A stretch of DNA of 64,000 bases from UBA1231 sp045123185 (GCA_045123185.1 JBGVIL010000026.1:1-64000), one strand, 5' to 3'. Shown: positions 35,742-43,780, counted from the stretch's first letter. Translations and numbers: made by a program. Notes: generated by a model from the letters alone, not told the origin.

Positions 35742-37193
35742 TTATTTATCTCCTAATTTTAATTTTTTCTTTAATCTTTCAAGTTTGCGATCTGCAAATT
35801 TATTGTTTAGTAACATTTGAATCAATGAATAAACGTTACCAATTAACCAATACATACCTAAACCTGCAGCACTTTGATATACGAACATACCCATCATAAC
35901 AATCATAAAATACATCATGAATTTCATTGAACCATTCATTTGATTTTGTTGCATTGCTTGACGTTTATATGCAGGAATATTTTCTTGAGTTTTTTCGTAA
36001 TTCATTTTTTGGAACTTAGTAGATAAAAATTGTTGTAAGAATTGAGATCCAACTACTAATACTAAGATAATCATTACACCCCAAAATTGTCCTGACCAAG
36101 TTTCTCCTTTTGTTAAGAATAGGTCTATACCTAAGAATTTTGTATTTAATTTTGTTACCCAGTTTGGACTATTTAGAATAGTTCCGTCTGTTAAATACAT
36201 TCTAGAAACTGCTTGGTATACAGACATAAATATTGGAAATTGTAATAACATTGAGAAACATCCACCTAACCCCATTTTATATTTTTTATATAATTGCATT
36301 TGTTCCATTTGTTTTGCGCGTTCAGAGTCAGGGTCTTTTCTGTTTTGATACTTTGCTTCTAATTTTTGTAATTCTGGTTGCATTAATTGCATTTTTAAAC
36401 TCATGTTATTTGTTGAATTATATACTGGCATCATTAATGTTCTAATTAAAATAGTAACTATTAATAACCCAATAATGTAATATCCTCCAAATAAACTTGA
36501 AATTGCTTGTAGTAGCCAACCTATTGGAAATACTAAAACATTATTAAATAACGCTTTGAAGAAACCATCTTCTTTAAAACTAAATACTCTAATAGGAGAC
36601 ATTTGATTTTTTAAAGTGTTTGTAGATAAAAAGTAATTACTTACTAATTGATAAACATTGTTTGTTTCTTCAACTATATTTTTTGAATCAATTTCTTGAG
36701 ATACAGTAGTTGCTGCATTGATTAACTCTGTATATTTTGCTTTTTCATTTTCACATAAAACAACTTGATGTCTTTGCAAATCTTCTACAATATAGAATCC
36801 ACTTAATAAACTTACTGCTTTTGATTTAGAAGCATTTAATTGTTTTTCTAAAATAATATTTTTGTAAGCTTCTATTTGAACATCTGTTGCTGTTAAATCA
36901 TCCTTAATCATTCCTAAAGCTTTTAAAACAATAGCTTCAGCATTTTTGCCATCAAACTCGTTATCTATGATTGAGCCAATTTGATTTAGTTTTTCTGATG
37001 ACACGCGATCACCGGCTGTTTCAATTAAACCTGTTTTGATATAATCAATTTGTGTTTTTTTGATTTCTGCTGCTGCATTATCATATGTCAATGTTTTACT
37101 ACCACCACATCCACCACATCCACAAGAAGTTAATGTGACTAAAAGCAGTAACAACGCAAAACAGAATCCAACTTTTTTGTTTAAAAATTTCAT
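35742..37193 (-). CDS. yidC: YidC/SpoIIIJ membrane insertase with enlarged lipoprotein ectodomain
   Basis: Inserts membrane proteins with or without Sec. It is a lipoprotein (lipobox LTSC, Cys about 24) followed by a Cys/Gly-rich patch CGCGGCGG. The five-helix core starts near residue 210 (FPIGWLLQAISSLFGGYYIIG) and contains the family stretches LMMPVYNSTNNMSLKMQ and LGGCFSMLLQFPIFMSVYQAV. At 483 residues it is much longer than B. subtilis SpoIIIJ (about 260). The extra ~180 residues between the lipid anchor and helix 1 are helical-looking and not homologous to the E. coli P1 domain as far as I can tell. It overlaps rnpA by 4 nt. Confidence 0.95.
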   Translation of the reverse strand: MKFLNKKVGFCFALLLLLVTLTSCGCGGCGGSKTLTYDNAAAEIKKTQIDYIKTGLIETAGDRVSSEKLNQIGSIIDNEFDGKNAEAIVLKALGMIKDDLTATDVQIEAYKNIILEKQLNASKSKAVSLLSGFYIVEDLQRHQVVLCENEKAKYTELINAATTVSQEIDSKNIVEETNNVYQLVSNYFLSTNTLKNQMSPIRVFSFKEDGFFKALFNNVLVFPIGWLLQAISSLFGGYYIIGLLIVTILIRTLMMPVYNSTNNMSLKMQLMQPELQKLEAKYQNRKDPDSERAKQMEQMQLYKKYKMGLGGCFSMLLQFPIFMSVYQAVSRMYLTDGTILNSPNWVTKLNTKFLGIDLFLTKGETWSGQFWGVMIILVLVVGSQFLQQFLSTKFQKMNYEKTQENIPAYKRQAMQQNQMNGSMKFMMYFMIVMMGMFVYQSAAGLGMYWLIGNVYSLIQMLLNNKFADRKLERLKKKLKLGDK

Positions 37194-37522
37194 TTTGACG
37201 TCCTTTCGATTAATTTAATAATCAGTTTTTCTAAATTTATCTTTTTTTCAATAAAATCAACATTATTAGTTTGTTCTTTTGTAACGATAACCGCATGGAT
37301 ATTTTTTATTTCTTTTAAGTATGGTCTAATAATTTCTCTAATTACTCTTTTGTTGTAATTTCTTGTGACAGCATCACCAATTTTTTTACCAGCTACAACA
37401 GCAATTTTTGTTTCTGTAGCTTGTTGATAATATATAGTATATAGTTCACTAGAAATTCTTTGTCTTTTTTTAACTATTAAACCGATTTTATCGCTATCTT
37501 TTAATCTATACTCTTTTTTCAT
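37190..37522 (-). CDS. rnpA: ribonuclease P protein component
   Basis: Protein subunit of RNase P, which matures the 5' ends of tRNAs. The 110-residue product begins with the usual KKEYRLKDSDKIGLIVKKRQ and carries the RNR-type signature GKKIGDAVTRNYNKRVIRE near 46-64. It lies between rpmH and yidC as in nearly all bacteria. Its stop is TGA overlapping the yidC ATG, direct evidence that TGA is a stop here. A hairpin after rpmH probably lowers its expression relative to L34. Confidence 0.95.
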   Translation of the reverse strand: MKKEYRLKDSDKIGLIVKKRQRISSELYTIYYQQATETKIAVVAGKKIGDAVTRNYNKRVIREIIRPYLKEIKNIHAVIVTKEQTNNVDFIEKKINLEKLIIKLIERTSK

Positions 37523-37541
37523 TTTTAAACCTAAAAAAATA

Positions 37542-37574
37542 GACCACTTCTATCAGTATGTGACATAAGTGGTC
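37542..37574 (-). terminator. attenuator hairpin between rpmH and rnpA
   Basis: Stem GACCACTT/AAGTGGTC with a 17-nt loop, followed on the minus strand by ATTTTTTT. It sits 8 bp after rpmH. Because rnpA, yidC and jag have no other clear promoter, I read it as partial termination. Confidence 0.7.
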
Positions 37575-37582
37575 CAAGTTTA

Positions 37583-37717
37583 TTATACTGTTAATTCTGC
37601 GCGACCTTTTAAACGTCTGCGAGCAAGTACTTTGCGGCCTCCTACAGTTGCCATACGAGCGCGGAAACCGTGTGTTTTACTATGTTTACGTTTGTTAGGT
37701 TGGTATGTTCTTTTCAT
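37583..37717 (-). CDS. rpmH: 50S ribosomal protein L34
   Basis: The minus strand encodes the 44-residue L34, beginning MKRTYQPNKRKHSKTHGFRA and continuing with RMATVGGRKVLARRR. It is the highly basic, nearly invariant L34 sequence at the expected length. It is first in the rpmH-rnpA-yidC-jag cluster and has a perfect consensus promoter. AGGTGC lies before the ATG. Confidence 0.97.
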   Translation of the reverse strand: MKRTYQPNKRKHSKTHGFRARMATVGGRKVLARRRLKGRAELTV

Positions 37718-37748
37718 ATCAGCACCTCCATTAAAACCATGCTAACTT

Positions 37749-37777
37749 ATTATATTACTTTTTTTATAATTTGTCAA
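37749..37777 (-). promoter_or_regulatory. rpmH promoter
   Basis: Perfect TTGACA (37772-37777), 17-bp spacer, TATAAT (37749-37754), directly after the stop of the upstream gene. Confidence 0.9.
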
Positions 37778-37794
37778 ACTATTTATTAATTTTG

Positions 37795-38871
37795 TTATCT
37801 AGTGATAATAAATTTTTCTTGAATTTTAATTGTTTCGCCAGTATTTAATGTTACAGAAATTGATAAATATAGTTCAGAAACTTCATAGCTGACACCAATA
37901 TTTGTGCTTCTTAAATATGTATTTGTTAAACTATTTTTTACTGTATCTTTTATAAAAGAATTTCCTCTATCTACTAATACTCCAAAATTTTCAGAAATCA
38001 AAATGTAATCAGAGAAATAATCTATTGAATCAGTAACATGATTTTTTCCTTTTGCAAATAATGAGATTTTAGAATCAACAATGTATTTACCAAATGATGC
38101 AAATTTTGTTTCATCTGCTGAAAGAGTGATTTCAAAATTATCATTTAAAGGATTAGCATTTTCTGCTGTTTGATCAGACAAAGTATATTTTAAATTAACT
38201 TTTAAATATTCTTTAAGTTCTTTAGTATCTACTACAAATTGATTTTTATTTGTAAGTGTGCCTGAAGATTGATAATTTTCGAATTTTTCTACTTCAGGAT
38301 TTGTTGGGACAAAATAATACTTTAATTGTTTTTTTACTGTCTCAGTATTAGAAATTACAACATCATAATAAACATCCATATATACAATTTTAGGCATTGT
38401 ATTAGTTTGTTTATAAGAATTGCTAGTAGATACGTAATTATTTTGTTTATTTAATCCAGATGGAGAAGTTTTAAAATATGAAGAATTAGTATTTGGTTTA
38501 CCTTTGTAGATTGAACTTGATTTTTTTGTTTCTTCATAGTATATTTTTGTACCATCATAAGTTTCTGCAGTAACGTATAACTCAATATTATTAACTTCTT
38601 TATCTGTTAATTGAATTATTTGAGTATAAATACCATATTGTGAGCTTTCTTTTCTTGTATCTTGTTCTTCAATTTTTGGTTCAGTTCTTGTTTCAATTAA
38701 TTTTGTATATAATTGTATATAATGATCTCGAGCTTTATTTCCGTATCCTCTTGTTTCATCTTCTGCATCTGCGATATTTATTAATAAAGCTGCAATTAAA
38801 AGTAATACGAATGAGTATAACAATACTAGTAGCATTTTAGTAGTAGTGTTTAATTTTTCTATTCTTTTCAT
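37795..38871 (-). CDS. unknown membrane-anchored extracellular protein
   Basis: A 358-residue protein with one N-terminal helix (~12-34) and no lipobox, so probably a signal anchor. The remaining ~320 residues are predicted outside, Lys/Thr/Ser/Tyr-rich, alternating strand-like segments (e.g. IQLTDKEVNNIELYVTAETY, then ETVKKQLKYYFVPTN), suggesting a beta-sandwich. I recognise no family. It occupies the place between rpmH and dnaA, normally the empty oriC-side gap. The start follows AAGAGGTG. Confidence 0.85.
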   Translation of the reverse strand: MKRIEKLNTTTKMLLVLLYSFVLLLIAALLINIADAEDETRGYGNKARDHYIQLYTKLIETRTEPKIEEQDTRKESSQYGIYTQIIQLTDKEVNNIELYVTAETYDGTKIYYEETKKSSSIYKGKPNTNSSYFKTSPSGLNKQNNYVSTSNSYKQTNTMPKIVYMDVYYDVVISNTETVKKQLKYYFVPTNPEVEKFENYQSSGTLTNKNQFVVDTKELKEYLKVNLKYTLSDQTAENANPLNDNFEITLSADETKFASFGKYIVDSKISLFAKGKNHVTDSIDYFSDYILISENFGVLVDRGNSFIKDTVKNSLTNTYLRSTNIGVSYEVSELYLSISVTLNTGETIKIQEKFIITR

Positions 38872-38893
38872 AGTACACCTCTTTTTCTTTATT

Positions 38894-38922
38894 ATTTTAT
38901 CATATTTGATTTATTTATGCAA
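38894..38922 (-). promoter_or_regulatory. promoter of the unknown gene at 37795-38871
   Basis: TTGCAT (38917-38922), 17-bp spacer ending TGA, TAAAAT (38894-38899), an extended -10 promoter on the minus strand. Confidence 0.7.
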
Positions 38923-38948
38923 ATAAAATAAAATTACTTTTTATACAC

Positions 38949-39012
38949 TTATCCATTGTGGAAAACTTTGGGTATAAATAAAATGGTTTTTAACTTGTGG
39001 ATTTGTGGAAAA
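38949..39012. other. DnaA-box cluster upstream of dnaA (oriC, left part)
   Basis: Four DnaA-box-like 9-mers: TTATCCATT (38949-38957), and on the other strand TTTTCCACA at 38957-38965, AAATCCACA at 38996-39004 and TTTTCCACA at 39004-39012. Strand bias of genes switches here (minus to the left, plus to the right), as expected at an origin. It may also allow DnaA autoregulation. Confidence 0.75.
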
Positions 39013-39102
39013 CTTTCATTATTTTTTTTTATTCTTTATTTTGTTTATTTTTTTGTCATTTTATGATATTATAAGAATGAAAGAAAGGGGTGTTTTTTTT
39101 AT

Positions 39103-40485
39103 ATGGAGAAATCTAAACAAGTTTTAGATGAAATTAAAAAATCTTTAAAAGAAGATAAGATTTTTACGACAGCGAATTATGATCAACTTGTTGCCCCGAT
39201 TACAGAAATTTATAAAGAAACCAGTACTAATGTTTATTTGATTGTTTCAAATCAACTAATAAAGTTTCGTTTTGAAAAATTTTATCAAGAAACTTTTAAC
39301 AATATGTGGTATAAATGTTCTGGTGAAAAGAAAATTGTTAAATTTATTGTTGCAAAAGACATTGAGGCTGAGCAAACTAAAGCTTCTGAAATGCAAATGA
39401 ATAGAGTTAGCTCGTCAGAACTTAACAAAACATTAAGAAAACTTCGATCAGAATATACTTTTGAAAATTTCGTAACCGGTGAATCTAATAGATATGCTTG
39501 GATAACAGCTATGAAAGTTGCCGAATCACCAAACGTTACTGTAAATCCATTATACATTTTTGGTGACGTAGGATTGGGAAAAACCCATTTAATGACCGCA
39601 GTAGGTCTTTACATGTTGGATAAAAACCCAAATATTAATGTTGTTTATACTACATCTCAACAATTTGTTGAAGATTATTATCAAGCGACAACTAAAAAGA
39701 GTATAAACAGTATGCAAGAATTTAACGATCATTACCGTAATGCTGATGTTTTACTAGTTGATGACATTCAATTACTTGCTAATAAAAATTCAAGTCAAGA
39801 AGAATTTTTTAAACTTTTTGAATATTTGTTTGAAAACAACAAACAAATAATTATTACATCTGATCGTCGTGCTGACGAATTAGAAAATATAATGATGAGA
39901 CTAAAATCCAGATTCAGTTGGGGGATACCTGTAGATATAGGCGCTCCTAATTTAGAACTTAGAAAAGCTATTTTACAACGAAAACTCGCTTTCTTAATCT
40001 CTAATCCTGAAGATGTTGCTCCTGAAGCGTTAGAATATATTGCAGAGAAATTTTCAGAAAATGTCAGAGTTTTGGAAGGCGCTTTGAGACGCTATATTAA
40101 CTATTGTGTTTCTTTTAATATTGAATTTTCTTTAGAAAATGCAAAAACTTCATTAGATTCACTTATTGTCCCTGAGCAATCTAATATAGAAGAGGAAGAT
40201 TCCATTAATGTTGCAAAAGTTAAGAAAGTAGTTGCTAATTATTATAATATTACAATTACAGATTTAGCTTCTACCACTAGAAAAGCAGAAATTTTGTTTC
40301 CTAGACAAGTTGCGATTTATCTTATTAGAACTTTGTATAATATCCCTTTACAAAAAATTGGAGATTTCTTTGGAGGTAAAGACCATACAACTATTTCGCA
40401 CGGTTTTGACAAGATAAAGAAGCTTATTGACACAGATTGGACTGTAAAAGCAGTCATTGACAATTTAACAAAGATGTTAAAATAG
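39103..40485 (+). CDS. dnaA: chromosomal replication initiator DnaA
   Basis: Binds DnaA boxes and melts oriC. The 460-residue protein shows domain I (1-~85), a short linker, and the AAA+ domain: YTFENFVTGESN near 124, Walker A GDVGLGKTHLM near 152 (the usual GGxGLGKT with Asp at position two), and Walker B LLVDDIQ near 217. The C-terminal HTH has DHTTISHGFDKIKKL near 428 for box recognition. The ATG follows AAAGGGGTG after a T-rich spacer. Confidence 0.98.
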   Translation: MEKSKQVLDEIKKSLKEDKIFTTANYDQLVAPITEIYKETSTNVYLIVSNQLIKFRFEKFYQETFNNMWYKCSGEKKIVKFIVAKDIEAEQTKASEMQMNRVSSSELNKTLRKLRSEYTFENFVTGESNRYAWITAMKVAESPNVTVNPLYIFGDVGLGKTHLMTAVGLYMLDKNPNINVVYTTSQQFVEDYYQATTKKSINSMQEFNDHYRNADVLLVDDIQLLANKNSSQEEFFKLFEYLFENNKQIIITSDRRADELENIMMRLKSRFSWGIPVDIGAPNLELRKAILQRKLAFLISNPEDVAPEALEYIAEKFSENVRVLEGALRRYINYCVSFNIEFSLENAKTSLDSLIVPEQSNIEEEDSINVAKVKKVVANYYNITITDLASTTRKAEILFPRQVAIYLIRTLYNIPLQKIGDFFGGKDHTTISHGFDKIKKLIDTDWTVKAVIDNLTKMLK

Positions 40486-40529
40486 ATTTGCTATATAATA
40501 AGGACGGAAATACTTTTGTTCTTAAAAAG

Positions 40530-40600
40530 TTTTCCACTTTTCCACAATGCTAATAATAATATAACAATAATAACTAAATATAATAATATAAATTGAGGAG
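40530..40600. other. DnaA boxes and AT-rich unwinding region between dnaA and dnaN (oriC, right part)
   Basis: Two abutting boxes, TTTTCCACT (40530-40538) and TTTTCCACA (40538-40546), are followed within three bases by an uninterrupted A/T region (about 40549-40597) with repeated TAA/ATA triplets. This is the box-then-trio layout of the B. subtilis unwinding element, though the trios match only loosely. Confidence 0.7.
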
Positions 40601-40607
40601 TTTTTTG

Positions 40608-41732
40608 ATGAGATTTAATATAATGAGACAAACTCTTTTACAAGTTTTAAATGATGTTGCTCATGGATTGTCTTCTAAAACACCTATGCCTGTACTTACA
40701 GGGATAAAAATAGACGCTTTCATGGACTCATTGACATTTACAACAAGTAATAGAGAAATTTCAGTTCAAGTAAAATTAGAGAAAACTGATTCATTCGAAA
40801 TAGAAGAAGATGGATCATGTGTAGTTCCTGGCAAATATTTTTTAGATATTGCTAAAAAGATTGAGGAAGATAAAATTAATTTTGTTCTATTTGAAGAAAG
40901 TACTATTAAAATAACAACAGATAAGACAGACTTTACTTTAGTAGCGTTAGATAAAGACGCTTTCCCTATTATCAGCTTTAATAAAATAGGAGAACCAATC
41001 ACTATTAAAGGAAATATATTAAAGAAAGCCATTAGACAAACAAATTTCGCAGCAGGAGTATCAGAAGCGAGAATGATATTGACTGGTGTTTGTTTCGAAA
41101 TTAAAGATAGAGATTTAAACATTATTGCTACAGATAGTTACAGACTAGCTAAAAAGCATATTATTTTAGATAAAGAATATAATCATACAAAAATTAACAT
41201 ACCAAATAAAGCCCTAGATGAGTTAGAAAAAATACTTAACGATTCAGAAGATGTATTAGAAATATATTTAATCAGCAACAAAGCACTAATATATTACAAA
41301 GGAATTTCGTTCATCACTAGACTTATTGAAGGTAATTTTCCTGACACTTCGGCATTGTTCCCAAAGGATGAATTAACCAAACTTACGTTTAAAAAGAACG
41401 AGTTATTATCTACAGTAGACAGGGTAGCATTGTTTACAAATATGGATAGTTCCAACATTGTAAAAGTAGTAATTAAAGCCAATAAATCGGTTCAAATAGC
41501 GTCAAGTAACAATGAAATTGGACGTGTTGTAGAAGAAATTATTCCACAAAATATGCCTAATATTAACAATTTCCAAACGGCGTTTAGTGCAAAGTATTTT
41601 ATAGAAGCTTTGAAATCATTTGAAGGAAACACTATAGAAATCAAATTTACTGGAGAAATTAAGCCATTTGTCGTGACAAGTGATAAAGAAGAAGGATTAA
41701 TACAGCTAATATTGCCGGTAAGAATATTCTAA
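40608..41732 (+). CDS. dnaN: DNA polymerase III sliding clamp (beta)
   Basis: Ring-shaped processivity clamp. The 374-residue product spans three clamp domains: LLQVLNDVAHGLSSKTPMPV near 13, RQTNFAAGVSEARMILTGV near 142, ATDSYRLAK near 172, and the C-terminal QLILPVRIF with the typical LPVR ending. I start at 40608 because GAGGAG lies seven bases upstream; an upstream start at 40593 has no ribosome site. Confidence 0.97.
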   Translation: MRFNIMRQTLLQVLNDVAHGLSSKTPMPVLTGIKIDAFMDSLTFTTSNREISVQVKLEKTDSFEIEEDGSCVVPGKYFLDIAKKIEEDKINFVLFEESTIKITTDKTDFTLVALDKDAFPIISFNKIGEPITIKGNILKKAIRQTNFAAGVSEARMILTGVCFEIKDRDLNIIATDSYRLAKKHIILDKEYNHTKINIPNKALDELEKILNDSEDVLEIYLISNKALIYYKGISFITRLIEGNFPDTSALFPKDELTKLTFKKNELLSTVDRVALFTNMDSSNIVKVVIKANKSVQIASSNNEIGRVVEEIIPQNMPNINNFQTAFSAKYFIEALKSFEGNTIEIKFTGEIKPFVVTSDKEEGLIQLILPVRIF

Positions 41733-41740
41733 AAAGCAAA

Positions 41741-41772
41741 AAAAAGAGTTTTCATGCGAAAACTCTTTTTTT
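41741..41772. terminator. bidirectional terminator between dnaN and the ParA gene
   Basis: Stem AAAAAGAGTTTTC/GAAAACTCTTTTT with loop ATGC and A/T runs on both sides; serves dnaN and the convergent partition operon. Confidence 0.92.
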
Positions 41773-41811
41773 ATTTCATTAATTAGTTTAAAAACACAAA
41801 AAATGACAAAA

Positions 41812-42600
41812 TTAGTCTAAATTCATGCCATCAAATACCTTTTTTAGCTCTTTTGCAACCTCATCTCGATTCTTTTGATGGAATTTTGAAGGCATTTCGG
41901 CTTTATCGAACACACTAACACCATCAGCTTGTAAATTTCTGATTATTGATTTATCACTGATAGGAGTAGTGATTTGGGCATCAGGAGTATAGGCTGCAGC
42001 CTGCTTTTTAAGCTCTTTTAAAGCTTTGTTCGGAGCGATCTTAATTGGGTGGTAACCAGTAGGCAAAATGTACTGAATTTTCTTTAAATCGATGTCTGTA
42101 TCGACAAAATATTGAATTGTATTCAAATAACCATCTAAACCTAAAGTATCAAGCCCAATTACAAGAAGTATTTTATCACTTAAGTCCAATAGAACTTCAC
42201 TCAAACGGCTGCTTGAAGGCGGAAAATCGACGAAAATATAGTCAAAAAAGTTAGTAAAATCCTTAATTATATCAATAATTTTGCGTTCTTCGCTTCTTTT
42301 TACAGTCAGAGTGAATGAAAGTCTGTCTGTATTTAAGGTTTTAATGATATACATATTATCTCTAGCTTCACAAACGATGTCTGATGCTTCACAAGTACCT
42401 GTTAAATAGTTCTCAAAGAAGTTTTCTGTAGATGATGTAATAAAATCACCTACACCAAATAATTTAAAAATACTATTTTGATCATCAGCACTTATGATAA
42501 GTACCTTCTTGTCTTTTAATGAATAGTAATGAGCCAAGTAACCTAGTAGTGTAGTTTTCCCAACTCCACCTTTTTTACAGTAAGTTGAAATAATTGACAT
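41812..42600 (-). CDS. ParA-family partition ATPase (small, type Ib-like)
   Basis: A 262-residue ParA/MinD-type ATPase with the deviant Walker A KKGGVGKTT at 8-16 (signature Lys), IISADDQNS near 36, and the Walker B region DYIFVDFPPSSS near 118. It begins directly with the Walker A strand and has no N-terminal HTH, as in small plasmid ParAs (ParF, delta). It follows a probable RHH gene by 2 nt, both against the direction of dnaN and recF. With the repeats at 43391-43747 it fits a plasmid-style partition system inserted at oriC. A chromosomal Soj is the alternative, but Soj is normally paired with a larger Spo0J/ParB, absent here. Confidence 0.9.
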   Translation of the reverse strand: MSIISTYCKKGGVGKTTLLGYLAHYYSLKDKKVLIISADDQNSIFKLFGVGDFITSSTENFFENYLTGTCEASDIVCEARDNMYIIKTLNTDRLSFTLTVKRSEERKIIDIIKDFTNFFDYIFVDFPPSSSRLSEVLLDLSDKILLVIGLDTLGLDGYLNTIQYFVDTDIDLKKIQYILPTGYHPIKIAPNKALKELKKQAAAYTPDAQITTPISDKSIIRNLQADGVSVFDKAEMPSKFHQKNRDEVAKELKKVFDGMNLD

Positions 42601-42602
42601 AA

Positions 42603-42962
42603 TTATAATACTCCTTCTCTTCTTAATTTTTCTCTACATGCATCTTCAATGAACGATGCAAACAATAAACCGCGTTGAGCACAAATGATTTTTATCTCTC
42701 TACGAAGGTTTTTATCCATTGTTGATGTGTATTTAACACGATTGTTATCAACAACAGGTTCATAAACTTGTCTTTGAACGACCCTTTGTGTTTGTTTTGG
42801 TGCAGGCTGAGGTTTTTTAACCTCTATAACAGGTGCTTCTTCTTCAAAAGAGTCTTCGATTTGCACTTGTTCTTCAATTTGAGGTTCTAAAACCTCTTTT
42901 TTTGGTTGTGATTGATTAATTTGTTTTGCAAAAGGGTTGTTTCTCTTTTGTAATTGGTTCAT
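42603..42962 (-). CDS. probable ribbon-helix-helix DNA-binding partition partner
   Basis: A 119-residue protein with a Gln/Pro/Glu-rich, probably disordered N-terminus (1-~70). The compact C-terminal ~45 residues have VKYTSTMDKNLRREIKIICA, then ASFIEDACREKLRREGVL. That strand followed by two helices fits a ribbon-helix-helix fold of the ParG/omega kind. Small ParAs pair with exactly such proteins. It is first in the operon and has its own promoter and an AAAGGAGG site. RHH assignment is by pattern, not a family match; the DNA target is inferred to be the upstream repeat array. Confidence 0.7.
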   Translation of the reverse strand: MNQLQKRNNPFAKQINQSQPKKEVLEPQIEEQVQIEDSFEEEAPVIEVKKPQPAPKQTQRVVQRQVYEPVVDNNRVKYTSTMDKNLRREIKIICAQRGLLFASFIEDACREKLRREGVL

Positions 42963-42993
42963 AATTGTTACCTCCTTTAATTTTTACATTTAA

Positions 42994-43022
42994 ATTATAT
43001 CACGACACGATAAATAAATCAA
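42994..43022 (-). promoter_or_regulatory. promoter of the RHH-ParA operon
   Basis: TTGATT (43017-43022), 17-bp spacer, TATAAT (42994-42999). The spacer contains CGTG-T-CGTG direct repeats, a possible autorepression site. Confidence 0.75.
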
Positions 43023-43089
43023 GCAATTTGCAATATTTATTTTTTTATGGCTGTATGTATATAAGTAAAAACTTTTAAAATTCATATTG

Positions 43090-43245
43090 TTCACTAAAAA
43101 GATCAAAAAATAGATATTTTTTATAAAAAGTGAAATTTTAAATTCAAAAACCGATTCAAAATCAAAAAAACGGCCAAAAATCTTTGAAATTTTGAATTTT
43201 TTCAAAAAAGATTAAAACTTATTCGAGATTTTAACAAAAAATTTA
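43090..43245. other. A/T-tract-phased (probably curved) DNA
   Basis: A- or T-tracts of 4-7 bases recur roughly every 10-11 bp (for example centred near 43098, 43108, 43119, 43127, 43138, 43148, 43160, 43167 and 43178). This spacing predicts intrinsic bending. No gene-like codon pattern is seen. It lies between the partition promoter and the repeat array. Confidence 0.5.
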
Positions 43246-43390
43246 AATTTGCCCACTTTTTTGGGATTTCGAAAAAACCTCGAAAAATAGCTTGCTTTAA
43301 GGTCAAAAAATGAACAAAGTATCACAAACCATAAAACCATAATTATTTACATTGACGCTGACAAACAAACAGCCCAGTATTACAGTAAAC

Positions 43391-43747
43391 TTTTAATTTA
43401 AAAACAAATACAGAAAACAAAAATTTTAATTTAAAACTGTTAAGGATCGAAAAATGTTTTAATTTAAAAATAATATAGCGTTTTTATTTTAAATTAAAAT
43501 TATTTTCGGTATAAAAAAGTTTTAAACTAAAACAAAATTGTAAATAAAGTTTTAATTTAAAACAATAAAAAATATCTGTAAATGTCAAATTTATTTTAAA
43601 TTAAAATTAAAAATTGTCACTATCAGTAGGTAAAAACTTTTAGTTTAAAACAAAAAGTTAATTAGACACCTGACTTTTATCTATTATAATGTTTTTAATT
43701 TAAAACAAATATAGGTTTTAACTGACGAAAATAGTTTTAGATTAAAA
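43391..43747. repeat. array of ten 13-bp pseudo-palindromes (candidate centromere)
   Basis: The unit is TTTTAATTTAAAA or its complement TTTTAAATTAAAA, with three variants, often flanked by G and C. Copies start at 43391, 43424, 43457, 43487, 43520, 43550, 43594, 43638, 43693 and 43735. Start-to-start distances are 33, 33, 30, 33, 30, 44, 44, 55 and 42, i.e. about 3, 4 or 5 helical turns, so all sites face one side of the helix. Spacer sequences are unrelated. It is the expected kind of site for cooperative binding by an RHH partition protein, located upstream of the RHH-ParA operon as in type Ib plasmid systems. Confidence 0.85.
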
Positions 43748-43780
43748 GAAAATGACCCAATATAATAGCAACAATATAAG

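Noticed and set aside
41812..42962. Ordinary chromosomal Soj/Spo0J pair
   Set aside because: The partner has only 119 residues, lacks ParB motifs, and no parS was seen; the small ParA fits the RHH-type systems better.
42990..43205. 71-codon frame on the minus strand before the partition operon
   Set aside because: It overlaps the promoter, has Phe/Ile/Lys-only low-complexity content and no ribosome site.
43391..43747. CRISPR array
   Set aside because: Units are 13-bp palindromes in both orientations, spacers vary from 17 to 42 bp, and no cas genes are nearby.
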